Assembly: GCA_021414115.1 (NCBI GenBank)
Contig: JAIOPD010000097.1
Coordinates: 1 to 64,000 of the forward strand
Source: Planctomycetia bacterium
GTDB lineage: Bacteria; Planctomycetota; Planctomycetia; Pirellulales; UBA1268
DNA: 64,000 nucleotides
Reading direction: 5' to 3'
This document shows, piece by piece, positions 1 to 6,999 of this stretch. The notes under the pieces were generated by a model, which worked only from the letters and a program-made list of their open reading frames with translations, did no database searches and was not told the DNA's origin. Position 1 is the stretch's first letter; the number at the start of each line of letters is the position of its first letter. The position numbers were made by a program, and so were the translations under genes.

Positions 1-1
1 C

Positions 2-127
2 ATGTCGATTCCCGCGCAGGTCGTGAAGACGAGTCGACGGATCGTCTTCCGGTTCCTCGCATGGAATCGCTGGTTGCCCGCGTTCTTTCACCTGCTCGAT
101 CAGCTCCGCACGCCCATGCGATGCTGA
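2..127 (+). pseudogene. C-terminal fragment of a transposase-like protein, cut by window edge
   Basis: The frame is open from the left edge and stops at 125-127, giving about 41 residues that end in an aromatic and basic stretch (LAWNRWLPAFFHLLDQLR). The sequence begins with VVKTSRRIVF, which resembles the extreme C-terminus of DDE transposases of the IS1380 type. The ATG at 2 is probably internal. Only the tail is visible, so family assignment is tentative. Its position just outside a series of tRNA-derived repeats fits a mobile-DNA-rich region. Confidence 0.35.
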
Positions 128-334
128 CGTCATTCCTCGAAACCGGAGTTCAGATGCTGCGGTCCCCCCTTTCACACCTGACCGCACGACGTGCAGACGA
201 AAACGACACGAAGCCCCTGACAAATCAAAGCAGAAAACCGCAACACGGCGGCCTGGCGACCGCGGTGCGCGCCGACACCACCGACTCACCCAGTAGCCTC
301 AACAGGGTCGATCTTCGCTTGGCTAAGGTCTAGC

Positions 335-366
335 GGAGAGCGCGTGATTCGAACCCTCGGGCAGGG
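335..366 (-). repeat. tRNA-Ser-like 3' end fragment, degraded
   Basis: On the minus strand this reads as a T-arm (TTCGAAT loop) followed by an acceptor-like GCTCTCC and G. Over 26 positions it differs from the 3' end of the tRNA-Ser at 43750 by only three bases. The T-stem does not pair properly and there is no anticodon or D arm to the right, so it is not a working tRNA. It is probably an old attachment-site scar in line with the better-preserved copies at 1176 and 42972. Confidence 0.45.
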
Positions 367-374
367 GCCTGTCG

Positions 375-665
375 CTATCGGTCTGTTGCCTTAAAGAACG
401 CTCCGAAGACCGGGGGGATCTCTTTGACGACCACCCGCAGGCTGAAGCCCTCGGATTGAAGTGCTGCGTCCAACGAGTCGTCGTGATCGGACTCGGATCG
501 GAGCACACGATCCACCAGCGGCAGCCACCGCTCGCGAAGGCGGTCGGAATACGGATGCCGAACGTCGAGCCAGTGCCGGAGCAGTCGCTCTCGCTTGACG
601 GGATCGCGCCAGAATCGGCGTCCGTACTCCAGTCGCGACTCATCCTGATAAAGAAGTCTTCTCAT
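375..665 (-). CDS. Small hypothetical protein, partner of the nucleotidyltransferase gene
   Basis: A 96-residue charged protein with many Arg and Asp residues and no signal peptide or membrane segment. It has no motif that I recognise. It starts 45 bases after the stop of the DUF6036-type nucleotidyltransferase on the same strand, so the two are probably one transcript. That layout resembles two-gene toxin-antitoxin or AbiE-type modules, but I see no HEPN RX4-6H motif and the partner function is unassigned. No clear Shine-Dalgarno is seen before the ATG. Confidence 0.5.
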   Translation of the reverse strand: MRRLLYQDESRLEYGRRFWRDPVKRERLLRHWLDVRHPYSDRLRERWLPLVDRVLRSESDHDDSLDAALQSEGFSLRVVVKEIPPVFGAFFKATDR

Positions 666-710
666 TGCTTGTCGGCGGCGTTGTCAAAGAGGGCTGAGTC
701 GTGGCCGCCA

Positions 711-1160
711 TCACGTGATGCCGAGTTGCTTTGCCCACTCGGCGTGCGCACGGTCACGGGGCTCATTCCGTCGTAGTTTCGGCACGAGAATGTCGGTCGG
801 TGAGGGCACGATCAACTCGAGGTTACCGTAGGCTCGTCGTGCCGCACGAGCCTCCCAGCCCTCCGGAAACTCTTTCAGGACAGATGCCGGGAGAAGGTTC
901 ACATGCCAGCCGTGCATCCGCTCGAACTCGCTGCCGATCAGGGCGTCGTAGCACATCCACGCCAGGGCGTCCGAATCGGTCACCGGATCGACGTCCATGC
1001 TGTTTTCCGGCAGGGGAACGTCCAACCCCCGATCGGCGGCATGCCACAACAAGGCAGCCGAACCGATCAGTGTCATCGATGCCGACTCCTCGAGAGCAGC
1101 CCCCCACTCCACGAGCCAGTCGACGATCTGATGCGGCCGGGAAAGCTCTCGACGGGGCAT
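711..1160 (-). CDS. Nucleotidyltransferase-fold protein (DUF6036-like)
   Basis: A 149-residue protein with the minimal nucleotidyltransferase pattern: LIGSAALL near residues 31-38 followed by DVD near 56-58, then a C-terminal PTDILVPKL motif near 121-129 that is common in DUF6036/AbiEii-type proteins. These families often act as one half of a toxin-antitoxin or abortive-infection pair. The frame stays open upstream to about 1934, but that extension runs antisense through the serine recombinase gene and has the Arg/Gly/Pro bias of a shadow, so I start at the ATG at 1160. The gene begins 15 bases from the left attachment repeat and lies just outside the proposed element. Confidence 0.6.
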   Translation of the reverse strand: MPRRELSRPHQIVDWLVEWGAALEESASMTLIGSAALLWHAADRGLDVPLPENSMDVDPVTDSDALAWMCYDALIGSEFERMHGWHVNLLPASVLKEFPEGWEARAARRAYGNLELIVPSPTDILVPKLRRNEPRDRAHAEWAKQLGIT

Positions 1161-1175
1161 GTTGACCAACCATTC

Positions 1176-1195
1176 AAACGGAGAGGGCGGGATTC
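1176..1195. repeat. Left attachment-site copy of the tRNA-Ser 3' end
   Basis: Twenty bases identical to the 3' end of the tRNA-Ser gene (43747-43766). Homology with the copy at 42972 continues for roughly 45 bases to the right, with few mismatches, which shows that the two sites share an element-type flank and not only the tRNA core. Confidence 0.65.
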
Positions 1196-1324
1196 TTTCG
1201 GGCCTCTTCGCGACTGTCTCGGATTTTCTGCGATTTCTGACGCAAAGTCCATGCCCGTCAACGACTTGTGATCGTTGGCTGGCGTTGGATCGGAACGGCC
1301 CAGTTTGGGCAAAGTCAGGACCCT

Positions 1325-1346
1325 TCAGCAAAGTTTCAGCAAAGTC
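1325..1346 (+). repeat. Double CAGCAAAG direct repeat, left copy
   Basis: The 19-base unit cagcaaagtttcagcaaag contains CAGCAAAG twice, 11 bases apart. The same unit appears at 42825-42844 and 42878-42899 inside the right end of the proposed element. Placement 130-150 bases from the core sites on both sides is what would be expected of integrase arm-type or excisionase binding sites. Confidence 0.5.
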
Positions 1347-1448
1347 TTCCGGGGCCTCGCTGGAGAGGGTTGCCCTCTCCGCTCGGGGGCGCGGCGACGC
1401 CCGGGGGGACACTCGCGTGCCGCCGGCGGCCGAGAAAGGGGGTGCGAC

Positions 1449-3473
1449 ATGATGTACCTCCGCCAACCCCTCCAGCTGCCGAAGGGCCGCGAGCTTCGCG
1501 TCCTGATCCACGCTCGGTTCTCGACAGAGGAGCAGCGGCAGTCGAGCATCGACGACCAGATCACCGCCTGCCGGGCCTTCCTCGATACCAGCCTGCCCAA
1601 GGGCACCAAGCCCACGCAGATCGCGGTCGAGGTCATCAAGGAGCCCGAGATCAGCGGCGAGATCGCCGACCGGGCGGGCATCAATCAGGTCTGGGCCGGC
1701 ATCGAGTCGAAGCGATGGGACCTGATCATCGCCGAGGAGTCGAGCCGGCTCTATCGCCACCACACGAAGGCCGGCGAGCTCTTCGAGTCGGCGGTGGACG
1801 CCGGCGTGCGGGTGATCTGCCCGTCGGACTACATCGACACGGCCGATGACGACTGGCCCGACCGGCTGCACATGTGCCAGATGCAGCATTCGCGGTCGAA
1901 CTTCTACACCCGGCAGCGGATCCGGCGGGCGCACGACGGCCTCTGGGCCCGCGGGGCCGCGGTGGGCAACACGGTGATCGGCTACAATCGCCGGTGCACG
2001 GTGCCCGCCACGAAGACCGAACCCGCCAGGGGACCGTTCTACGACGAAATCGACGAGGAGACGGCTCCGATCATCCGGGAGGTCTTCAAGAGGATCGCGG
2101 CGGGCGAGACGTCCGCCGAGGTCGGCGAATGGCTCGACTCAATCAAGTTCGCCAAGGCGAAGTGGTCGCGTCAGGCCAAGTGGACGGCGGGCAACGTCAA
2201 CGCGATTATCCGGCGAACCAAGTACTGGGGATTTGAGACCAATCGCGTGAAGGTGTCGAAGCGGAAGCTACGGACGGGCAAGTCGGAGTACGTCTGGAAC
2301 GACGAGGACAAGATCCAGACGCGGGAGAGCCCGCACCTCCGGATCGTGTCGGATCACCTTTGGTACAAGGCCAACGAGGTTGTCGACAAGCGACGAGTGT
2401 TCCAAAAGCCCATCCGCGGTGCGGGGCACCCGCTTCGTGGCACGACGCGGCAGCGGCGCGGGCTGCTGGCCGGCGTGTTCACCTGCGGCGTCTGCGGCTC
2501 GCCGATGCACTCGCACGGGAAGACGGACGGCGTCTTCCGGTGCTCGGGGGCAGCGAGGGGCACCTGCTGGTACCGCGGCTACTGCATGCGGGAGCGGGTG
2601 TACCCGGCTGCGCTCCAGGCGGTGGTCGACGCGGTCTTGTCTCTCGACGGCGTCCGCGACGCGGTGCTGGCCCGCGTTCGGGAACTGCACGAGAAGGGCG
2701 GATCGCTGGCCGTCGAGCTCAAGAAACTCGACAAGGAGGAAAAGAAGCTCGTGTCGGCCATCGAGCGGCTGTCGGCGGCGGTGGAGAGCGGCGACGGCAC
2801 GCTGTCGTCGCTCACGTCGCGGCTGGCGGACCGGGAGCGGGACCTGGCGATCGTGCGGTCCCGCCGGCGGGAGGTGGAGGAGCAGGCGGGCCGCAAGGAA
2901 AAGCTGCCGTCTGCGGCGAAGCTTCTCCAGCACCTGGAGGCCGTCAAGGTGCAGCTGCTTGGCGACGAGGCCCGGGCGGCCGTGATCCTGCGGCAGCTCC
3001 TCGACGGGCCGATCCGCGTAGTGCCCTTCATGCGGATCGACGGGAAGCGGGTGGTGCCGAGGCTCGAGTTCACGCTCAACCTCGTGGCGGCGCTTCCGTC
3101 GGCCGTTGCGGCCCCGCTCCGCCAGGCGGCTACGGGGGAGGGCGAGCTGCCGGCTGGCGAGCCCGCGGCCATGCTTCAGCGGACGCTCATGGTGAATGCG
3201 TTTGCCGAGCCGCAGTTGGTGAAGCACGCCTGCGTGATCGTGCAGCGACGGCTGGAGGGGAAGACCTACAAGGAGATCGCCAAGGAACTCGATCTCACGA
3301 AGGACCACATTCAGAACTGCGCCCGGATCACGAAGCTGATGGAGGAGGCAGGGCTTCCCGAGCCCTACCACCGACTGACGGAGAAACCGGGGCATGTGCC
3401 GCAGTGGTGCAGCCAGCACTGGCTCAAGGCCGGCGACCGCAAAGGCGGCGGAAAGCGCCGCCGGGCGTCGTGA
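1449..3473 (+). CDS. Large serine recombinase
   Basis: A 674-residue site-specific recombinase that would cut and rejoin DNA through a 5' phosphoserine link. The N-terminal resolvase domain carries the catalytic serine (Ser25 in HARFSTEEQ) and the SIDDQ segment. It is followed by a recombinase domain, a zinc-ribbon with four cysteines (CGVCG near 345 and C-x7-C near 365), a long coiled coil (about 425-500) and a C-terminal HTH-like region (KTYKEIAKELDLTKDHIQ). The ATG at 1449 is immediately followed by a second ATG; both give a full resolvase domain. It lies directly inside the left attachment repeat. It may be cargo, or an older integrase of the same island. Confidence 0.85.
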   Translation: MMYLRQPLQLPKGRELRVLIHARFSTEEQRQSSIDDQITACRAFLDTSLPKGTKPTQIAVEVIKEPEISGEIADRAGINQVWAGIESKRWDLIIAEESSRLYRHHTKAGELFESAVDAGVRVICPSDYIDTADDDWPDRLHMCQMQHSRSNFYTRQRIRRAHDGLWARGAAVGNTVIGYNRRCTVPATKTEPARGPFYDEIDEETAPIIREVFKRIAAGETSAEVGEWLDSIKFAKAKWSRQAKWTAGNVNAIIRRTKYWGFETNRVKVSKRKLRTGKSEYVWNDEDKIQTRESPHLRIVSDHLWYKANEVVDKRRVFQKPIRGAGHPLRGTTRQRRGLLAGVFTCGVCGSPMHSHGKTDGVFRCSGAARGTCWYRGYCMRERVYPAALQAVVDAVLSLDGVRDAVLARVRELHEKGGSLAVELKKLDKEEKKLVSAIERLSAAVESGDGTLSSLTSRLADRERDLAIVRSRRREVEEQAGRKEKLPSAAKLLQHLEAVKVQLLGDEARAAVILRQLLDGPIRVVPFMRIDGKRVVPRLEFTLNLVAALPSAVAAPLRQAATGEGELPAGEPAAMLQRTLMVNAFAEPQLVKHACVIVQRRLEGKTYKEIAKELDLTKDHIQNCARITKLMEEAGLPEPYHRLTEKPGHVPQWCSQHWLKAGDRKGGGKRRRAS

Positions 3474-3541
3474 CGCCGTCGGCGGTATACTAACGCATGC
3501 TGTTCGAAAAACGCCCTGCCCCTTTATTCGGTAACGCAGCC

Positions 3542-3766
3542 ATGAGCAGAGTCACCGTCGATCCGAAGCAGATGAACGGCGTGCCGTGCATTCGCGGCCT
3601 GCGAATTCCCGTGGCGACCGTCGTCGGCATGGTTGCGGAAGGAATGACGCAAGAAGACATTCTTCGAGCGTTTCCCGACCTGCAGGCGGAAGACGTTCAC
3701 GCGGCGCTCGCTTACGCCGCTGAGGCCGTGCGAGAGCGGGAACTTCCGCTACTGCATGCGTCATGA
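3542..3766 (+). CDS. DUF433 family antitoxin
   Basis: A 74-residue protein of the DUF433 family, usually the antitoxin partner of a PIN-like DUF5615 toxin. The family pattern VDPKQMNGVPCIRGLRIPV opens the protein, followed by a small winged-helix-like segment (GMTQEDILRAFPDLQAEDV). An in-frame ATG exists at 3497, but the family normally begins a few residues before the DPK motif, which favours the ATG at 3542. A TATACT -10-like box lies at 3486-3491, with no good -35. The stop overlaps the next start by four bases (ATGA), so the pair is translationally coupled. Confidence 0.85.
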   Translation: MSRVTVDPKQMNGVPCIRGLRIPVATVVGMVAEGMTQEDILRAFPDLQAEDVHAALAYAAEAVRERELPLLHAS

Positions 3767-4137
3767 GATTCCTCATCGACAATGCTCTTTCACCGGTCGT
3801 TGCAGAAGGCCTGCGGCAAGCGGACCATGATGCAATTCACGTGAGGGATCTTGGGCTTGCAGCTGCGGATGATGAAACGATTTTTGACCACGCAGACCGC
3901 GATCAACGGGTTATCGTCTCGGCGGATACCGACTTTGGCACCATCCTCGCCATGCGAAACACGGCGAGGCCGTCGGTAATTCTATTTCGTGGAGCGACAC
4001 CCCGAAACCCGATCGGCCAGGTCAATCTGTTGCTGGCCAATCTTGCCGAGATGGCACCGAGTATCGAACGCGGCGCTGTCGTCGTGCTAGAACCCCGGCG
4101 AATCAGAGTCCGCTCGCTGCCGATGATCACTTCATAG
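3763..4137 (+). CDS. DUF5615 PIN-like toxin
   Basis: A 124-residue PIN-like nuclease of the DUF5615 family. It begins MRFLIDNALSP, with the first acidic residue (Asp6), and carries the later acidic motifs DDETIFDHA and VSADTDFG that complete a PIN-type metal site. The family is the toxin half of DUF433/DUF5615 modules and is thought to degrade RNA. It is coupled to DUF433 by a four-base overlap. Its last codons overlap by six bases the end of the convergent Cys-rich pseudogene. Confidence 0.85.
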   Translation: MRFLIDNALSPVVAEGLRQADHDAIHVRDLGLAAADDETIFDHADRDQRVIVSADTDFGTILAMRNTARPSVILFRGATPRNPIGQVNLLLANLAEMAPSIERGAVVVLEPRRIRVRSLPMITS

Positions 4138-4352
4138 GCCTCCCCGCCGCATCGCCCCGTAGGCGTCGTGGCATTTCTTACAGGCCGCCGCGCTCGCCTT
4201 GCAGCATGGCTCGTCGCCGCATTGTGTGCATTCGGCGACGCACTGCTCGCACGCCTCCTCGCAGCCCTCGCACATCTCCTCGGCCATCGCGGGGCATCCG
4301 CAGCGTAGACGGCCGCCGGCAGTGTCACGGCGGCAGCGAGAACGAAACGCAT
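4132..4352 (-). pseudogene. Frameshifted secreted Cys-rich protein
   Basis: Two reading frames fit together as one small protein. From the ATG at 4352 a clean signal peptide is read (MRFVLAAAVTLPAAVYA). After the frame change near 4288 a 51-residue tail with thirteen cysteines follows (CEGCEEACEQCVAECTQCG, CKKCH), ending at 4132. The spacing resembles four-helix Cys-rich copper-binding proteins of the DUF326/Csp type, which bind Cu(I). As written, neither frame alone makes a secreted Cys-rich protein. This is either a one-base sequencing error or a true inactivation. If the second frame is used alone it would start at 4287 and be cytosolic. Confidence 0.5.
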
Positions 4353-4522
4353 CACGAGCGGCGACGTCGGCGTCAGCATGGGTTGGCTCTTTGTCGGTTC
4401 GAGATAGGCGAGCGGCAACGGCTCGTCGGAACTTTACGCAGCTCCGCGGCAGGCCGGCCAACAGGCCAGCGGGGCTTTGGCCGATGGGGGCCGTAGCCCG
4501 GTCGGCTCTTTTGTTTTGTGCG

Positions 4523-4566
4523 GCAGGTGCGGTGCCTTCGGGTTCCGCACCTGCTTTCTTTTTTTC
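4523..4566 (+). terminator. Strong intrinsic terminator hairpin
   Basis: A perfect 10-bp stem (gcaggtgcgg / ccgcacctgc) with a 12-base loop is followed by tttcttttttt. A second, weaker hairpin ending in tcttttgtttt lies just upstream (about 4484-4517). The only plus-strand genes upstream end at 4137, so an untranslated transcript between 4353 and 4520 may end here. The hairpin stands 13 bases before the next start codon. Confidence 0.55.
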
Positions 4567-4578
4567 ACGGAAGGTCAC

Positions 4579-4803
4579 ATGGTGAAGATCACCACATTCA
4601 ACGACCGGCCGGTGCGGCATGTCCGATACATGCCCGACGGCTCGGTGGTTCTGAAGCTCTACGAGCGGCGGCCGAGTGGCCGTGCTCGCCATCTCCGCGT
4701 GTCGCTGGCCCAGAGGCTGGCCGGCCGCGGGAACTATCTCTTGGAAAGCCACGCGTCGAAGCGGGCTCAAGCCCGTCAACTCGCCCGCTGCCGCTGTGGA
4801 TGA
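4579..4803 (+). CDS. Small hypothetical basic protein
   Basis: A 74-residue, Arg-rich protein starting MVKITTFNDRPVRHVRY and containing a short beta-like segment (DGSVVLKLYERR). GGAAGG precedes the ATG at 4579 by about six bases. It is preceded by a terminator-like hairpin, the same arrangement as the small genes near the integrase (39920, 40273, 41258), so it probably belongs to the mobile gene pool. I do not recognise a family. Confidence 0.45.
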   Translation: MVKITTFNDRPVRHVRYMPDGSVVLKLYERRPSGRARHLRVSLAQRLAGRGNYLLESHASKRAQARQLARCRCG

Positions 4804-4834
4804 CGAAAACGACGGGAAATTCGGCGGAGTCAGC

Positions 4835-4884
4835 AACCGGGAATAGGTGCGTTTCCCGAACGGGTAATTCGCTTATTCCCGGTT
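4835..4884. repeat. Palindromic repeat, copy 1
   Basis: An 11-bp perfect inverted repeat (aaccgggaata at 4835-4845 and tattcccggtt at 4874-4884). The right 24 bases (4861-4884) recur exactly at 37983-38006, 33 kb away. It overlaps the 3' end of the DUF167 gene. Confidence 0.55.
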
Positions 4885-5178
4885 CCTCATTCCGCCCATT
4901 TTTCCGGGCGTTTTGCGGGGAAACGCCTGCAGGATCGCCTCGTCTTCCATACCGATGACGGCCACAACCTCGGCGGGCGACCCGTGACCACTCAGAACGG
5001 CGATGCTCGAGGCGTTGATCACGAGTCGGTCGGCCAGCAGGGCGATGACGGCTTCGTTGGCACGGCCTTTCTCGCGCGGAGCCTTCACCTTGAGCGAGTC
5101 GCCGAGCCAGCCGACGACCTCGTCCCGCGACGACCCGGGCACGACCTTCAGGCTCAGGCGTCCCACGCAATAAACCAT
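4873..5178 (-). CDS. DUF167 family protein (YggU-like)
   Basis: A 101-residue protein of the DUF167/YggU family, a small conserved fold of unknown biochemical role. The characteristic core is visible: LKVVPGSSRDEVVGWLGDSL, then KVKAPREKGRANEAVIALLA, then SGHGS. The start at 5178 gives the normal family length; the last 15 residues (KTPGKMGGMRNRE) are beyond the domain and are encoded in the palindromic repeat, so the natural C-terminus may have been changed by that insertion. Confidence 0.8.
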   Translation of the reverse strand: MVYCVGRLSLKVVPGSSRDEVVGWLGDSLKVKAPREKGRANEAVIALLADRLVINASSIAVLSGHGSPAEVVAVIGMEDEAILQAFPRKTPGKMGGMRNRE

Positions 5179-5299
5179 CCGTTGCGGGCAGGGAAAAAAT
5201 CACGCGCGCCGGGGGCCTGCGGCCCCCGGCGCGGATTCTACCCCGTGAAGACCGAGCGGATCTTCCGCAGATCGAGAACGCCTTTCGCTTCCCAGACCT

Positions 5300-5665
5300 T
5301 CACGCTTCCGGCACCGCGGGCCTGAACGCCTCGTAGATCGCAAAAGCCTCCGCTGCCAACTCTCTTGGGCGGTACGCGTAGGCCAGCCTTGTGATCGCCG
5401 CCCGGGTCGCGTCAACATGGTCGCCAAACATCGTTTCCAGATAGGCCTCTGCACCTCGGGGCAGTCACAACGGCCCGCCCGCTCATCGCCCGGATACGGT
5501 CGGCCGTATTCCTCGCTGGCACGGGGCGGCTGCCGAGTTCAATCCAAAACTGCTCGCCCCGCTCCCGCTTGCGGGCGGCGTTCGCCTTTTTCTCATGCCG
5601 CTTGAAGATCCCCAGTCGCCGTCCCTTCGCTTGGGCATTAAGGTCCGCCAATGCCTTGCCGGGGC
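5300..5665 (-). pseudogene. Frameshifted remnant of an unknown gene
   Basis: Two adjoining minus-strand frames look like one protein. The first (about 5460-5655) contains GKALADLNAQAKGRRLG and a Lys/Arg/Glu-rich helix. It passes near 5465 into a second frame with AYLETMFGDHVDATRAAI and PRELAAEAFAIYEAF, which stops at 5300. No start codon is evident and the left frame runs into the end of the sialidase gene. I cannot name the family. It appears to be debris between the DUF167 gene and the sialidase. Confidence 0.35.
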
Positions 5666-6832
5666 TCAGCGATTTGCCGGGGCAAGCTTCATCGGGTCTA
5701 GGATCGCGTAGGCGATCTTCTTCCGCTTCCAGGTGTATGTCATGTGCACCATGCCATCTGCGGCCTGGATGATTGCCGGATACGAATACTCTCCCGGCTC
5801 TGTTTCGAGCGTCGCTGCCGGCTCCCATGTCTCGCCATCGATGCTCATTGCCACGTTCAGCGGCCACCGCTCCTTTTCCGAGTGATTGTAGATGAGGAGG
5901 TGGCGACCATCGGCAAGTGTGACGGCGTCCGTTCCTGAATTTGGATTCGGCAGATCGAGCAACGTCATCTCGCTCCACGTCAGCCCGTTGTCAGGACTCT
6001 CGACCCGAAACACCCGCTTGTTATGCGTTCGGCCAATCGCCAGCAACCGCGAACCGCCGAGCCGCAGGATGCTGGGCTGAATCGCACCAATCGACACGCC
6101 ATCGTTGACCGGCCCGATCACCTGCCAAGTTCTACCTCCATCGGAACTCCGTTCGAAGTGGACCCGCCAGCCCATATCCTCGGTGCTGGAGGGAGCGATA
6201 ATCACTCCGTCGTCGAGCAACACGGGTTTGTTCTTAATCGGCCCAACTGGAACGCGCGACAGCGTGGTCTGGGTTCCGGGTTGTGAGACGATCGCCTCCG
6301 GCTCGCTCCATGTCTTTCCGCCGTCCTTGCTTGTGCACACGAGCCCCTTCCACGTGATCGGAGTGCCGCTCGCCTTGTAAAACAGGGCAATTGTCCCGTC
6401 GGAAAACTTAAAGAGCACGGGGTTCCAGCACGGTCGCTGGCTGCCATCGGGATCGTGCCAGGCAGCGACCTGCTCCGGCTGAGTCCACGTGCCGTCCACC
6501 CGTCGCGACAGCCAGATGCCGACGTCGGCTGCGCCCTCGTGTTGACCGCCAAACCATGCGGCCACGAACGTGCCCGGGGATACCTCGACGACCGTGGATG
6601 CATGGCACGAGGGAGTGGGCAGTTCCCCAAAAATAAATCCTCGTGAGACGATCGCATCCGCACCGAGCATCGGATTCCGAACGGCATCGGGTGGTCCGGC
6701 AGCATCGGCGGCCTCGATCGCCGCATCCGGCGTTGCGGCCAAGCAGCCGATCACCAGAAAGGCGGTCCAGAAGCACCGAGAAGTTGCCGAACGGCGGACG
6801 GTGGGAATGTTTCCCGAGATTTGATAACGCAT
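5666..6832 (-). CDS. Secreted exo-alpha-sialidase (BNR repeat)
   Basis: A 388-residue enzyme that would release terminal sialic acids from glycoconjugates outside the cytoplasm. The N-terminus has a signal peptide ending near residue 42 (FWTAFLVIGCLAATPDAA). The sialidase/neuraminidase fold is shown by Asp-box repeats (SKDGGKTW, SSDGGRTW, SPDNGLTW and a weaker SIDGETW) and by the ELPTPSCHASTVVEVSPG opening typical of the BNR_2 group. In planctomycetes many members of this group act on other sugars or are uncharacterised, so the substrate is not certain. It is divergent from the transporter and aldolase genes, with 167 bases between the starts. Confidence 0.8.
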   Translation of the reverse strand: MRYQISGNIPTVRRSATSRCFWTAFLVIGCLAATPDAAIEAADAAGPPDAVRNPMLGADAIVSRGFIFGELPTPSCHASTVVEVSPGTFVAAWFGGQHEGAADVGIWLSRRVDGTWTQPEQVAAWHDPDGSQRPCWNPVLFKFSDGTIALFYKASGTPITWKGLVCTSKDGGKTWSEPEAIVSQPGTQTTLSRVPVGPIKNKPVLLDDGVIIAPSSTEDMGWRVHFERSSDGGRTWQVIGPVNDGVSIGAIQPSILRLGGSRLLAIGRTHNKRVFRVESPDNGLTWSEMTLLDLPNPNSGTDAVTLADGRHLLIYNHSEKERWPLNVAMSIDGETWEPAATLETEPGEYSYPAIIQAADGMVHMTYTWKRKKIAYAILDPMKLAPANR

Positions 6833-6999
6833 GACTCGACACTTTCTCAGGACGCGCGAGTCCTAAGCCCGACCTGCTTTTCACGGAAGGCCACCTATCC
6901 AAGATGACACTCGCCCAACAGATTTGTCGATCACCTGTATTGGCTATACATCGAGTTTTTTATTCGCGTCGGTGGTCACTCGTGGTATGTCTTGCATGA

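Larger units (their letters stand above)
1161..1448. other. Spacer with left attachment site and arm-type repeat
   Basis: No gene is seen here. The stretch holds the 20-base tRNA-Ser 3'-end copy (1176-1195), about 45 further bases that match the flank of the second copy at 42992-43036, and one copy of the CAGCAAAG-type double direct repeat (1325-1346). The recombinase frame is open through the right part, but that part codes for a Gly/Arg-rich stretch unlike a recombinase N-terminus. Confidence 0.5.

Noticed and set aside
1161..1934. Upstream extension of the nucleotidyltransferase frame
   Set aside because: It runs antisense to the serine recombinase and shows no domain; the ATG at 1160 gives a normal protein.
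2268..3419. 383-codon minus-strand open frame under the serine recombinase
   Set aside because: Leu/Arg/His-rich shadow with no recognisable fold, fully covered by a well-supported gene.
6833..6999. Sigma-70 promoter in the sialidase/MFS spacer
   Set aside because: TTGTCG and TATACA are present, but the spacing is 15 bases and no second sign supports it.
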